From Sphingomonas sp. JUb134 (GTDB lineage Bacteria; Pseudomonadota; Alphaproteobacteria; Sphingomonadales; Sphingomonadaceae), in NCBI RefSeq assembly GCF_004341505.2, contig NZ_SLYP02000004.1:13566-77565 (forward strand): a stretch of DNA of 64,000 bases, given 5' to 3'. The translations under genes were made by a program, and so were the position numbers. This document shows positions 1-8,769 of this stretch, in pieces. Below the pieces are notes generated by a model. It was not told where the DNA came from. It searched no databases and saw nothing but the letters and a program-made list of their open reading frames with translations. The first letter of the stretch is position 1. Every line of letters starts with the position of its first letter.

Positions 1-358
1 CCGCTTTTATGAGTCGATCGGGTTGCTCCGATCCGCCCCTCGCACGGCGTCGGGTCGCAGAACCTACGATGCCAGTGACATTGAGCGTTTGCACTTCATC
101 CGCAACGGTCGCCGGCTTGGCTTCTCCGTCGACGAGATCCGTTCGTTGATGGGGCTGGCGCAGAACCCGGACCAGGATTGTGGTGCCGCCTCAGCTATCG
201 CTGCTCAGCACCTCAAGGATGTGGAGGAGAGACTGGCGCAACTCGCGGTGTTGCGGGATGAGTTGGCAATGCTCAGCCAGAGCTGCACCAAGGCGCGCAT
301 GGCCGATTGTCGGATCATGAAGGCGATCGGCAAAGGCCACCCTCAAGCCGATCAATAA
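1..358 (+). CDS. MerR-family regulator, 3' part (partial copy at window edge)
   Basis: This is the 3' portion of the metal-responsive MerR regulator annotated in full at 63200-63619; the sequence is identical. The window opens inside the DNA-binding domain, near the residues FYESIGLL. It ends in TAA at 356-358 and overlaps the convergent aspartic-protease stop (352-354) by 7 bp. A short inverted repeat (GCCGAT at 347-352, ATCGGC at 361-366) spans the two stops and might act as a weak shared terminator. It is the same gene seen twice, not a second locus, if the molecule is circular. Confidence 0.9.
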   Translation, partial: RFYESIGLLRSAPRTASGRRTYDASDIERLHFIRNGRRLGFSVDEIRSLMGLAQNPDQDCGAASAIAAQHLKDVEERLAQLAVLRDELAMLSQSCTKARMADCRIMKAIGKGHPQADQ

Positions 359-739
359 TAATCGGCCAGCCTGAGCTCGCGCACATCACCCGAGGCCATC
401 GTCAGCTTTACGAGGGTGCCAGCAGGCCGGGAGCGCACTTGCCAGAGCTCCCCACGCGTATAGTTCGCATCGATCGAATGGCCGTTCACCGCCACGATCC
501 GGTCGCCGACCGCCCAGCCAGCCTTTTCCGCGGGACTGTTCGCCGCCACATGAACAACGGTGAGCGCCGTTGGTGAGGCTGCGAGGCCAAGGCCGCTACG
601 GTCCTTCAGCATCGGCAGGCGACGACGAGGACCGAGTGGCCGGAGCCACACGAATCCGGCGGTCACGTCGAACACCACGTCGAATTGAGCGATCAGCGGT
701 AGGCCGACATTGCCAACCGTGCTGGTGGAGAGCCAAGCT
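1..739. repeat. Terminal direct repeat (circular wrap-around)
   Basis: Bases 1-739 recur identically at 63262-64000, an offset of 63,261, and the identity runs to the last base of the window. The simplest reading is a circular replicon of 63,261 bp written past its start. A true 739-bp terminal redundancy or a tandem duplication would look the same here. The repeat carries the 3' part of merR and the 3' part of the aspartic-protease gene. Confidence 0.95.
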
Positions 740-1554
740 CTCATCCCGAGTGTGGGGACGTTCGAGACGCCAAGCCCTTCGATGTTGATGTTCTGGATCG
801 TGAAAGCATCGTTGATACGCACACCATCGACGCCGCCGATCGCCGCGGTCGAGACGAGCTTCCCGTTCAACAGCCCTTGATCGCGGGCATAGGCCGACGA
901 GAGCATCAGCGCGGCCGAGCTGCCAAGATCGATCATCAAGGGCACGGGAGGCAAACCCGAGACGGAAGCTCGAATGAACAGCTCCTGCTTGGCACCGCGC
1001 CCGAGCGCGACAGCGCGCCAGTCGGGACCGGCGAGAAACGTGCCTGACTTGACGACCGCCATACGCCTTTTCGCGAAATCGAGCGCGATGCAGCTACCCG
1101 TGAACATATCGGCACCGAGGAGGATATCGATCGGTCGTCCGAAGGCCGCCGACACTGAACTCAGATCACCAACGACGGCAAAGGGTAAGCGACGGGTTTC
1201 GCGGGCGAGCTGTACGTCGATGTCGCGGACCAGCAGCACCGGGGCCTTGGCGCTCAGCCCGCTAATCATGCGCCGCTCACCATCGTTCAAGCCGAGCTTC
1301 GCCGCGAGCGCCGTGCTCATGATCGACGCGCCGCTGCCACTGTCGAGCACCGCCCGCACCGGCACTCCGCGCACTTGTGCCGAAACAAGGAGGGTATCAC
1401 CCGTGCCGACTTCCAGCGGCTCCCATTCGAGGTGAGCCGCACCGAAGTTCCACGAGCCCGCAGACCGGGAAGTCTGTCGCGCGAGCGTTGGAGAACCGAG
1501 CACCAAGCCGGTTCCACAGGCCACCAGCCGCGCCACTAATGAGCGTCGAGACAT
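352..1554 (-). CDS. Retropepsin-like aspartic protease with PDZ domain
   Basis: A 400-residue protein. It starts with a signal peptide (MSRRS, hydrophobic stretch to about residue 25), so it is exported. A retropepsin-like fold follows: the first catalytic motif is LDSGSGAS near residue 80, the second half-site (IDLGSSAAL) has lost the strict D-T/S-G form. A PDZ domain occupies the last ~85 residues (AANSPAEKAGWAVGDRI). Such proteins are common in sphingomonads and usually annotated as aspartyl protease family; substrates are unknown. The start at 1554 was chosen because it gives a clean signal peptide; an upstream in-frame Met at 1641 would add 29 unlike residues. It converges on merR. Confidence 0.8.
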   Translation of the reverse strand: MSRRSLVARLVACGTGLVLGSPTLARQTSRSAGSWNFGAAHLEWEPLEVGTGDTLLVSAQVRGVPVRAVLDSGSGASIMSTALAAKLGLNDGERRMISGLSAKAPVLLVRDIDVQLARETRRLPFAVVGDLSSVSAAFGRPIDILLGADMFTGSCIALDFAKRRMAVVKSGTFLAGPDWRAVALGRGAKQELFIRASVSGLPPVPLMIDLGSSAALMLSSAYARDQGLLNGKLVSTAAIGGVDGVRINDAFTIQNINIEGLGVSNVPTLGMRAWLSTSTVGNVGLPLIAQFDVVFDVTAGFVWLRPLGPRRRLPMLKDRSGLGLAASPTALTVVHVAANSPAEKAGWAVGDRIVAVNGHSIDANYTRGELWQVRSRPAGTLVKLTMASGDVRELRLADYY

Positions 1555-1785
1555 ACCGATTGCTTCAACACGGGCCGTCAAAAAGCCACCTCCAGCCCCC
1601 CGTCCGCAGGAGAGCAAATTGCGGTTACATGCTCCAGCCACTGGAGGAGCAAGTGCTTTTGGTGCGCCCGAAAATCCTCAGAAGCGCTTGGAGAACTTTA
1701 GATGAAGGATGGTGCAGACCGCTTAGATGCCTTCCCGATAACGAACGGTTCCGGGGGACGCTGGGCCGATCGGGACCGCGAACGG

Positions 1786-1832
1786 TGTAAACGCTCGCGC
1801 TAAGTGGCGGCATTCTGATCGCGCTATTTGTC
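1786..1832 (+). repeat. Left terminal inverted repeat of the Tn552-like element
   Basis: 47 bp starting TGTAAACGCTCGCGC. It matches the reverse complement of 4812-4858 at 45 of 47 positions. It contains two copies of the CGCGCTA motif, 23 bp apart. Confidence 0.92.
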
Positions 1833-1843
1833 GGCGAGCGTCG

Positions 1844-2416
1844 CTACGCGGCTACCGGCTTGGTCTCGGCCGATCGCACATAGGCGTAGAGTTTTGGCTT
1901 GGAGATGCCGAGCATCGAGCAAATCTTGGCGATCGGCATCGTGTTCTCGTGGTAGAGCCTGACGGGCAGGTCGCGCTTGTCCTTGCCGAGTGCGGCCGGC
2001 CGGCCACCCTTCTTGCCGCGAGCGCGGGCTGCGGTGAGACCGGCCTGGGTCCGCTCGCGGATCAGGTTGCGCTCGAACTCCGCCAATGCCCCGAACAGGT
2101 GGAAGGTAAGCTTGCCCGACGTGGTGGTCGTGTCGATCGCCTCGTGCAGGCTCAGCAGCCCGACCTTTTCCTCGTCGAGGTAGGTCATCCATCCGATCAG
2201 ATCACGGAGCGAGCGGCCGAGCCTGTCGAGGCGCCAGACCACCAGTGTGTCGCCGGCGCGAAGCAGCTCCTTCACCTTTTCCAATCCAGGGCGAGCGGCA
2301 GTCGCCCCGGAGGCCTTGTCGGTGATGACCTTCTCGCAGCCGGCAGCCTTCAGCGCATCACGCTGGAGGTCCAGGTTCTGCTCGGCGGTCGATACGCGGG
2401 CGTAACCGATTTTCAT
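1844..2416 (-). CDS. tniR: Serine resolvase of the Tn552-like element
   Basis: 190 residues, a full-length small serine recombinase. The N-terminus MKIGYARVST holds the catalytic serine (Ser9). The arginine-rich catalytic stretch follows (RLDRLGRSLRDL) and then the long E helix (FERNLIRERTQAG). The C-terminal ~45 residues form a Hin-type helix-turn-helix (IAKICSMLGISKPKLYAYV). It should resolve cointegrates made during transposition. The 113 bp between its start and the divergent transposase (2417-2529) is the expected place for the res site and both promoters. The gene symbol follows Tn5053 naming by analogy only. Confidence 0.88.
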   Translation of the reverse strand: MKIGYARVSTAEQNLDLQRDALKAAGCEKVITDKASGATAARPGLEKVKELLRAGDTLVVWRLDRLGRSLRDLIGWMTYLDEEKVGLLSLHEAIDTTTTSGKLTFHLFGALAEFERNLIRERTQAGLTAARARGKKGGRPAALGKDKRDLPVRLYHENTMPIAKICSMLGISKPKLYAYVRSAETKPVAA

Positions 2417-2529
2417 GCGTAGGGCCGGTGGCGCCCCGATCGGGCGCGGTTTGGGAAGAAAGTCGTCATCGGCAGGTCTATGTTGCCCTAGTTTTCTTTA
2501 CCGGGTAGATTTACGTCGAACAGGCCGGT
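2417..2529. promoter_or_regulatory. Divergent promoter and presumed res site
   Basis: Intergenic gap between the divergent resolvase and transposase genes. In this transposon class the resolvase acts at a res site in this position. I see no clean three-subsite array by eye, so the assignment rests on position. Confidence 0.35.
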
Positions 2530-4008
2530 TTGGCAACGCGAGCGGACTCGCATGGCGATGGGCAGGCAAATCTCCGTTTTCCTTACCTGCGACACGGACC
2601 GTCGGCGGTGACGCATCCGGCGCTTGTCCCGCCGCTGGCGATCGAGCGCTACCGCGTCCTTGAACCGCACCTCGCCGATGGCATCCCGCTCGCGGACCTC
2701 GCCCGCACCGGCACGCTGAGCGAGCGGACGTTGCAGCGCTGGCTCGGGCGCTACCGTGCCGAAGGACTTGCCGGTCTCGCGCGTCTGCCGCGCAACGATC
2801 GGGGCAGGCTGCACCTGCCGGAACATCTGGTCGAACTGACCCGCACTCTCGCCACCAAGCGCCCGCGACCCCCGGTCGCCGCCATTCACCGAAAGGTGCA
2901 GGAACTCGCCATCGCGCATGGACACCGAACCCCCAGCTATGCGGCCGTCGCGCGTGTCGTCAGGGCGATACCGGCAAGCCAGATCGCCGCAGCCTCCGAT
3001 CCGGCCGTCTACCGCGACCAGCACGAGCTAGTGCATCGGCGCGAAGCCGCGACCTCGAACGAGATGTGGCAGGCCGATCATACCGTTCTCGACATTCTCG
3101 TGCTCGATGATGCCGGAACCCCGGTGCGTCCTTGGCTGACCGTCATCGTTGACGATCACAGCCGAGCCATCGCCGGTTACTTCCTCAGCCTCGATGCCCC
3201 CAGTGCCCTCAACACGGCGCTCGCCTTGCGGCAGGCGATCTGGCGCAAGCCCAATCCCGAATGGATCGTCAGCGGCATTCCCGAACAGCTTTACGTCGAC
3301 AACGGCTCGGATTTCATCTCCGAGCATATCGAGCAGGCGTGCATCGCCCTCAAAATCCGCCTCATCCATTCGCTGCCGGGGCGTCCTCGCGGGCGCGGCA
3401 AGATCGAGCGGCTGTTCCGCACCATCAACGACATGTTCCTGCCCGACCTGCCCGGCCACCTGATCGCGGGCAAGCCGCTGTCGGCGCCAGTGCTCACGCT
3501 CGACGAGCTGCGCGCCCGCTTCGAGGCGTTCGTGTGCGGCGTCTATCATCGTCGCCCGCATGGCAGCACCGGCGAACCGCCGATCACGCGCTGGCAGAAG
3601 GGCGGGTTCCTGCCCGCAATGCCCGACAGCCTTGAACAGCTCGACATGCTGCTCGTGCACGTGCCCAAGCCCCGTAAAGTGCTGCGCGACGGCATCCGTC
3701 TGATGGGCAGGCGCTATGTCGAACCCACGCTCGCGGCCTTCGTCGGCGAGCAGGTCGAGGCGGTCTATGACCCCCGCGACCTGACCGAGATCCACGTCTA
3801 CCACCAGGGCCGGTTCGTCTGCCGTGCGCTCAGCTCCGAGCACGCTGGGCACCCGTCGTTGCGCGCGATCCAGCGCGCCCGGCGCGGCGCGAAGGAGCGC
3901 GACAAGCAGGTGCCTGCCCCCACGGAGACCTTCGATGGCGACCAAGAGGATACGGCTTCCCGGCCCACCACCTACCGAGGGCTCCGGCTCTACGCCGCTG
4001 ACGATTGA
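2530..4008 (+). CDS. tniA: DDE transposase (Mu/TniA/Tn552 p480 type)
   Basis: Up to 492 residues, matching the ~480 aa of the Tn552 transposase. An N-terminal helix-turn-helix (LADLARTGTLSERTLQRWLG, about residues 54-73) precedes an RNase H-like integrase core. The acidic triad appears as WQADHT, then YVDNGSDF, then GKIERLF. A Mu-type C-terminal beta-barrel follows (RRYVEPTLAAF). It catalyses strand transfer with the ATPase encoded just downstream. The start is uncertain: the longest form begins with TTG at 2530, and GTG at 2608 is a plausible alternative 26 codons in. Its 3' end overlaps the ATPase gene by 74 bp. Confidence 0.9.
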   Translation: MATRADSHGDGQANLRFPYLRHGPSAVTHPALVPPLAIERYRVLEPHLADGIPLADLARTGTLSERTLQRWLGRYRAEGLAGLARLPRNDRGRLHLPEHLVELTRTLATKRPRPPVAAIHRKVQELAIAHGHRTPSYAAVARVVRAIPASQIAAASDPAVYRDQHELVHRREAATSNEMWQADHTVLDILVLDDAGTPVRPWLTVIVDDHSRAIAGYFLSLDAPSALNTALALRQAIWRKPNPEWIVSGIPEQLYVDNGSDFISEHIEQACIALKIRLIHSLPGRPRGRGKIERLFRTINDMFLPDLPGHLIAGKPLSAPVLTLDELRARFEAFVCGVYHRRPHGSTGEPPITRWQKGGFLPAMPDSLEQLDMLLVHVPKPRKVLRDGIRLMGRRYVEPTLAAFVGEQVEAVYDPRDLTEIHVYHQGRFVCRALSSEHAGHPSLRAIQRARRGAKERDKQVPAPTETFDGDQEDTASRPTTYRGLRLYAADD

Positions 4009-4813
4009 GTTCCTGGTCGAGCAGCCGTTCCTGGCGACCCGCGAACATGCCCGGTTCGTCGAGTTTGCCGAAGCCTGCGCGCACTACCGCTATATCGGCG
4101 TGTGTCATGGCCGGCCGGGCGTCGGAAAGACGCGATCGGCGCGCGAGTTTTCCAGCTTCCCCGACCTGGGGGAATATGCCGCGCTCCGTCCCATTGCCGC
4201 GCTCCTTGGCGAAAAGGTCGCTCGCTGCCGCGCCGTCTTCTACACCGTGTCGGTCAGCAACACGCCCAAGACGATCGACGCGGTGTTGGGCCTCAACCTC
4301 ATTAAGCTGGGCTATGCCCGGCTGACGGTCGCGGGCGGCTCGCAGGACGAAATCACCCATGACGCCGCCCGCATCGCCTGCCCCCTCGTCATCGTCGACG
4401 AGGCCGACCGCCTGACCATAAAGTCGCTCGAACATCTCCGCGACATGGCCGATCGCCACGGCTTCGGGCTGATCCTGATGGGTATGCCGGGCTTGGAGAA
4501 GCGCCTCGCCCGCTATGCCCAGCTCTACTCGCGGATCGGCTTCGTCCACGAGTTCAAACCGCTTACCGAGACCGAAATGCGGCTGCTGCTCGCGACCCAC
4601 GCCGGCGATTTCGGGATCAGCTTCGACCCGGCCCAACTCGACGCGATCGAAGCGCAGGCAGCCGTGATCCGCATCACGCGCGGCAACTTCCGGCTCATGG
4701 AGCGCCTGTTCGCGCAGATGCGGCGGATCATGACCCTCAACCGCGTCGAGGAGGTCACCGCTGACATCGTTCAGGCCGCGCGCGATTGCCTCGTCATCGG
4801 ACCCGGCAACTGA
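3935..4813 (+). CDS. tniB: AAA+ ATPase transposition partner (TniB/TnsC-like)
   Basis: 292 residues from ATG 3935, chosen because GGAGA lies 6 bp upstream; an upstream in-frame start at 3824 would run through transposase coding sequence. Walker A is GRPGVGKT near residue 50 and Walker B is LVIVDEAD near residue 150. The C-terminal part is the usual helical lid. In Mu, Tn7 and Tn5053 systems such ATPases select target DNA and activate the DDE transposase. The stop codon sits at the inner edge of the right terminal repeat, so the element is compact. No TniQ-like gene is present, as in Tn552. Confidence 0.88.
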   Translation: MATKRIRLPGPPPTEGSGSTPLTIEFLVEQPFLATREHARFVEFAEACAHYRYIGVCHGRPGVGKTRSAREFSSFPDLGEYAALRPIAALLGEKVARCRAVFYTVSVSNTPKTIDAVLGLNLIKLGYARLTVAGGSQDEITHDAARIACPLVIVDEADRLTIKSLEHLRDMADRHGFGLILMGMPGLEKRLARYAQLYSRIGFVHEFKPLTETEMRLLLATHAGDFGISFDPAQLDAIEAQAAVIRITRGNFRLMERLFAQMRRIMTLNRVEEVTADIVQAARDCLVIGPGN

Positions 4814-4858
4814 CAAATAGCGCGATCAGAACGCCGCCATTTAGCGCGAGCGTTTACA
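4812..4858 (-). repeat. Right terminal inverted repeat of the Tn552-like element
   Basis: 47 bp ending in CGTTTACA, the partner of 1786-1832 with two mismatches. The gap 4859-5127 beyond it holds no gene or clear signal that I can see. Confidence 0.92.
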
Positions 4859-5127
4859 CAGGATAAGATCCATACCGTTTCCGGAACCACTTTCTTGTTT
4901 CCTCTTCGAAATTGGACTGTGCTGATGAGTTTGAGCGATGGTGGCTTCGCTCATACACTACGCGCTACCAGGCCCCTGCCCGTTTCTTAGGCTTAACGTT
5001 GTAGCTCAAGACCCCGGGGGCTCAGCCTCCCTTCTCCGGTTCTTGCCGCTGCGCAAATCCCTCGATCTACCTGCCGCCGTCGTGTGGTCGCACGGCATCA
5101 TCCAAAGACCTATTTAGGCCGTCATGA

Positions 5128-5943
5128 CTAGCCAATCTTCGCCATAAGGCGCCCCGCCGCCCCCTGCTCTGCCGCGAGATTGCGATTATAAGCGAGCGGC
5201 ATCCGCGGCGACTTCCACCGCAGCGCGTCCATGATGCCGGCCAAATCCTCCCCGCTGGCGAACAGGTCCTGATTGAGCCCGATCCGCGTCGAGTGCGCAC
5301 TGATCCCCTTCAGCAACCGCGCCAGATCGTCCGCCGTCAAATCGGGCAGCGCGCCACGGTCGAACGCGCGGCCGATGATCGACCGAAAGATTGGTCCGAT
5401 CGAGCCCGGGTGCAGCGCCACGGTGCCGATGTCATATTCGACGCGCGCCTTCACCGCCGGCTTGGACAGCGTCTTGCGCAGATCCCACGTCTCCCGGCCC
5501 GAGATGCTGTCGATCGGCCGACCGCGCACGGCTGCCCGCGCCTTGTAGCGCCGCACCTGCACCCGCCGGAACAGCGGCCCTGTCGTGATCCCCGCCGCTT
5601 CGGTCCACGCCGCGATCGCCGCGACGGTGCGCGGGCTGAGGTAGGCGGTCGCCCCCTCCCCGTCTTGATCGCCCTTATGACGCAGAATCTGCAGCAGCCG
5701 CGCTTCGGGATCGATCGCCTCCTCAATATGCTCAATGGCGACCGCCACCAGTTCGGAGGCGCGCAGCCCGGTGTCATAAGCGGCCGATAGCAGCGCCCGA
5801 TCACGCAGCCCCGGCAGATCCTCGCCACAACTCTCGAGCAGCGCGCGGATGTTGAGCCCCCGCGCCTTGTCGCGCTCGACGTCGCGCACCGGGCCCTTGA
5901 ACCGCAGCGGCCGCGCCTGCTTCTGCGCAGCCCCCTTCTTCGG
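5128..5943 (-). pseudogene. Tyrosine recombinase/integrase, N-terminally truncated
   Basis: About 270 codons encode an intact catalytic domain. The first Arg is in TGLRASEL, the beta-hairpin Lys in RHKGDQDG, the HxxR in AHSTRIG, and the Tyr in LAYNRNLA. The N-terminal core-binding domain is missing. Reading upstream past the first Met (5889) the frame continues with family-like sequence until it reaches Tn3 transposase DNA at about 5936-5942 and an in-frame stop at 5944-5946. The gene was therefore cut by whatever brought in the tnpA fragment. The remnant might still be translated from 5889 but is unlikely to recombine DNA alone. Confidence 0.75.
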
Positions 5944-6598
5944 CTACCGCTTCGCGCCGCGCCTGCGCGACATCAAGGAGCGTCGTTTACACCTCCTTCC
6001 CGGCCAAGAATCCGGCCCCTTGCTTCCCGGCATGACGGCCGAACCGATCGCATTGGGTCATGTCGCGGCGCATTGGGACGAACTGCTGCGGTTCGCCACG
6101 TCGATCCGCACCGGCACCGTCACTGCTTCGGCAATGCTGCGCCGCTTGTCCGCCTATCCGCGACAGAACGGACTGGCCCTCGCACTACGCGAGCTGGGCC
6201 GCCTCGAACGCTCCATTTTCATGCTCGACTGGCTGCGCGACATCGACCTGCGCCGGCGCACCCAGGCGGGCCTCAACAAAGGCGAAGCCCGCAACGCGCT
6301 CGCCCGCGCGCTCTTCTTCAACCAGCTCGGCGAACTGCGCGATCGTCGGTTCGAGAACCAGACCTATCGCGCCTCCGGCCTCAACCTGCTCGTCGCCGCC
6401 ATCATCTTGTGGAACACTCGCTATCTCGAAATGGCGCTGGCGGACATCGGCACAGCCGACGAAATCGCACGCCACATCGCGCCATTGGGCTGGGAGCATA
6501 TCTCGCTGACCGGTGACTATAGCTGGAATGTTGAAGATCAACCCGATCCGGACGCCTTGCGACCGCTGCGCGCCGTCAACTCCCTACTTGCCGCGTGA
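5936..6598 (+). pseudogene. tnpA: Tn3-family transposase, C-terminal fragment
   Basis: The last ~220 codons of a Tn3-type transposase, beginning abruptly at GYRFAPRLRD. Conserved blocks include LSAYPRQN, ALRELGRLERSIF, LNKGEARNALARA and ending GWEHISLTGDY. Related sequences lie at 42696-45593 and 47313-48283, but this copy is clearly diverged from both. Everything 5' of the helicase-like middle is missing and replaced by the antisense integrase fragment. A possible Tn3 terminal repeat ends in CACCCC at 6650-6655, but no partner was found, so I do not annotate it separately. Confidence 0.85.
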
Positions 6599-6683
6599 CG
6601 TTCGCTATCCGTTCGCCCTTTCCGTGCAGATACGTCACTTTCGTGTAGTCACCCCTTATAAAGAACGGTCAAATCCGCTTATG

Positions 6684-6757
6684 TGATAACTGCAATTATC
6701 AACTATCCACTCTCAGGGAACACGAGAGACCACAACCAACCGATGACTTTGGTTGTG
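6684..6757. promoter_or_regulatory. Two operator-like inverted repeats upstream of a plasmid gene
   Basis: TGATAA (6684-6689) faces TTATCA (6696-6701), and a perfect 9-bp repeat CACAACCAA (6731-6739) faces TTGGTTGTG (6749-6757). Both precede the gene starting at 6778, in an unusually AT-rich leader. They look like binding sites for a dimeric regulator, possibly the gene's own product, which ends in a helix-turn-helix. Confidence 0.45.
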
Positions 6758-6777
6758 ATACGAGATAGGCAAACACC

Positions 6778-7704
6778 ATGGCTCGCCCTGCCCCAGCACC
6801 TCCCCTTTTGCTTATTGGTCGGCTCGACGGCCGCCTTCTAGGAAGCCCGGCGCGCGATATCTGGCTCGCCCGCGCCCGCGTGAAGGCCGCGGCGACGGTC
6901 GCCGGCATCGCCGGTGTCCCGGTCGATACAGCGGCCCTCCTCGATTGGATTTGCAGTCGAACCCCTCCACCCCGCCATAGCGAGGGCCTCAACGATCCAC
7001 TCTCTATCGCCGCGCTCATGCACTTCTTGTTGCTCGCCGACGATTCCAGCGATCCCGTCGCCCGCGCCTCGCTCAATGTGCTGCGCACCTTGCTCGATGA
7101 TCGCGCGCAGGCCGAGATGTGGGGCGGAGATGATCTGGTCCGGTTCGGACAGACGTTCAGAGAGGCCCGGAAGAGACTTTGCGTCCCATACCCCTCCCCT
7201 ACCCTTCTATCAGTCGCTGAGCGCCTCCTGGCAGTCCACAAGGAGCTGGAAATCAGTCCGACGGAGGGTCGCAGCGTCACGACCATCGACGGGCGCACGC
7301 TCCACGTCGATCCGAGAAGCTTCGGAACGGTCTGGCTTCTCGCCTGCATGCTCCCCAGCGCGCTGGCTGCCGCTGGCTTCACGCTCCAGCATATTCCGTC
7401 CTTTGTGTGGCTCCCAAAGTTTCTGTCGAGCGGCCCTGCCGAGCTAGCGGAGGAACTCGAAGCCGCGCTCGGGCGCACAGCCGCGTTGGGGCTCACAGAG
7501 CTCGACAGGCTTGAGCGCATTGTAGCCACCCTGCCCTCAGACCTTGGCGTTACGCGGCGGAGCAAGTTGCCCACACTCATGCGCCTGGAGGCATCATACC
7601 CCGGACTGCGCGTGCCCGCGATCGCCCGCTTGCTCGGCATATCTCCACAAGGCGCGGCGAAACTGGCCGCGCAGGCTCGATCGGCGGTTACAGTCCGCTA
7701 TTGA
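6778..7704 (+). CDS. Plasmid protein of unknown function with C-terminal helix-turn-helix
   Basis: 308 residues; I do not recognise a named family with certainty. The middle is alpha-helical and Ala/Leu rich. The last ~35 residues (VPAIARLLGISPQGAAKLAA) look like a helix-turn-helix. Similar HTH-ending proteins occur next to partition and replication genes on alphaproteobacterial plasmids. It converges on parB with a 7-bp overlap of the ends. Two inverted repeats just upstream may be autoregulatory sites. A role in copy or partition control is inference from position only. Confidence 0.65.
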   Translation: MARPAPAPPLLLIGRLDGRLLGSPARDIWLARARVKAAATVAGIAGVPVDTAALLDWICSRTPPPRHSEGLNDPLSIAALMHFLLLADDSSDPVARASLNVLRTLLDDRAQAEMWGGDDLVRFGQTFREARKRLCVPYPSPTLLSVAERLLAVHKELEISPTEGRSVTTIDGRTLHVDPRSFGTVWLLACMLPSALAAAGFTLQHIPSFVWLPKFLSSGPAELAEELEAALGRTAALGLTELDRLERIVATLPSDLGVTRRSKLPTLMRLEASYPGLRVPAIARLLGISPQGAAKLAAQARSAVTVRY

Positions 7705-8714
7705 GGCCAATGCTGGTCCAGGAGGGATCGGATGGCCTCCTCAGCATCCTGGCGTGTCGCTCCGCCCCTGTTCAGCAAGGTTAGACGGACGCCCTTGCGG
7801 TCGGCACTCTCGATCCGGAGCACCGGCTTGCCGGCCGCGGTCGAGACCGTCTCGGCCTTTCCTGTCTTCTTGGGGGATCCTGTCTTCTTGGGGGCGTCGA
7901 CCGCCAGGCTTAGCGCCTTGATAACATCAAGGATCGATTGGGCTGGAGCGCCGGCTTCCCGAGCATCCGCGATCCGGCCTGCTTCGGCGAACGCCCTCGC
8001 CTTCCGCTCATCCGGCTTTAGCAGGCCCTTTAGCGCTATGGCATTGCGGACTCCGAGGTCCTGTGGATTGGAAAATGCCCGCGTCAGTTCGGTAGGCAGT
8101 CGGGCAAGATCGAGATATCGGGTGAGCCAGCTTTCGCTCACCTTCAATCGCTCCGCCATCGTCCGCTGTCGCCCATCATAATAGAGGTCCAGCGCCCGGA
8201 GATAGTCCCTCGCCCGCTCAAGATCGGTAAGATCGTCGCGCGCCCGATTCTCGATGTCGGCCAGGCGAAATGCTTCCTCGTCGCCGATCTCCCGGATATC
8301 GACGAGGAACTTGAAGTCCGGATAATTGTGCGAGCGCAGCCAGCTAATCGTCCAATGCCGCCTCGCCCCGCAGATTACCTCGAAGTCATAGTCCGCGTGG
8401 CCGGACACGCGCCGCACGATCGCGGGCATTTCCTGGCGACCTTGCGCCTTCATACTCTCGATGAGATCGGCGCAGCGTTCTTCAGTGAGGAGCGCATAGT
8501 CGCGATTATGACCGATCCACATGCGACAGCGCGCAGGGTCCACCAACTCGTGGGTTCGGGTTACAATCGCCCCTGACGCGAGGTCTGACAGCCGGTTCGA
8601 TCGGCCGGTCAGGACGTTTGATGCGATCCCGGTCCGGCGCTGCGGCGCAGGTTCATCCGACAGATCGATCCCTGCCGCCAGATCGGCCGCAAAGCCACTG
8701 TTTTTCCTGCTCAA
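7698..8714 (-). CDS. parB: ParB/RepB-family partition protein
   Basis: 338 residues. The ParB CTPase/nuclease-like domain carries the arginine motif CGARRHW near residue 115 and ENRARDDLTDLERA near 155. A helix-turn-helix region follows (MAERLKVSESWLTRYLDLA). The C-terminal dimerisation part contains a short PKKTGSPKKTG linker. The start is TTG at 8714, supported by AGGGAGG 6 bp upstream. It lies 79 bp downstream of parA on the same strand, and two copies of the TTGCACGCGTGCAA palindrome sit in that gap. It should load on these sites and, with ParA, segregate the plasmid. Confidence 0.88.
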   Translation of the reverse strand: MSRKNSGFAADLAAGIDLSDEPAPQRRTGIASNVLTGRSNRLSDLASGAIVTRTHELVDPARCRMWIGHNRDYALLTEERCADLIESMKAQGRQEMPAIVRRVSGHADYDFEVICGARRHWTISWLRSHNYPDFKFLVDIREIGDEEAFRLADIENRARDDLTDLERARDYLRALDLYYDGRQRTMAERLKVSESWLTRYLDLARLPTELTRAFSNPQDLGVRNAIALKGLLKPDERKARAFAEAGRIADAREAGAPAQSILDVIKALSLAVDAPKKTGSPKKTGKAETVSTAAGKPVLRIESADRKGVRLTLLNRGGATRQDAEEAIRSLLDQHWPQ

Positions 8715-8732
8715 GCGAGCCTCCCTTCACCG

Positions 8733-8752
8733 AAATTGCACGCGTGCAATTT
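8733..8752. other. parS-like palindrome, copy 1
   Basis: A perfect 20-bp palindrome with core TTGCACGCGTGCAA, located between parA and parB. Two further copies lie at 8770-8783 and 10144-10163. Repetition around a parAB operon points to the ParB binding site (centromere). Confidence 0.8.
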
Positions 8753-8769
8753 TCTCCGTTCTTCCGATC

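Larger units (their letters stand above)
1786..4858. mobile_element. Tn552/Tn5053-like transposon (resolvase, DDE transposase, ATPase)
   Basis: A 3,073-bp element bounded by 47-bp inverted repeats at 1786-1832 and 4812-4858 with two mismatches, tips TGTAAACG and CGTTTACA. Inside each end the motif CGCGCTA occurs twice, as expected for multiple transposase sites in this superfamily. Cargo is only the transposition set: a serine resolvase (-), a DDE transposase (+) and its AAA+ partner (+), the same three-gene plan as Tn552. The 5-bp flanks (AACGG at left, CAGGA at right) do not match, so no target-site duplication is visible; later deletion or recombination at one end would explain this. Confidence 0.88.

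Noticed and set aside
3028..3945. 305-codon open frame opposite the DDE transposase
   Set aside because: Shadow of a high-GC gene; the opposite strand has the complete integrase core motifs.
3830..4816. 328-codon open frame opposite the TniB-like ATPase
   Set aside because: Shadow; the plus strand holds Walker A and B motifs.
6618..6655. Possible Tn3 terminal repeat ending CACCCC
   Set aside because: No partner repeat was found and it lacks the TAAG inner end seen at the other two Tn3 elements.
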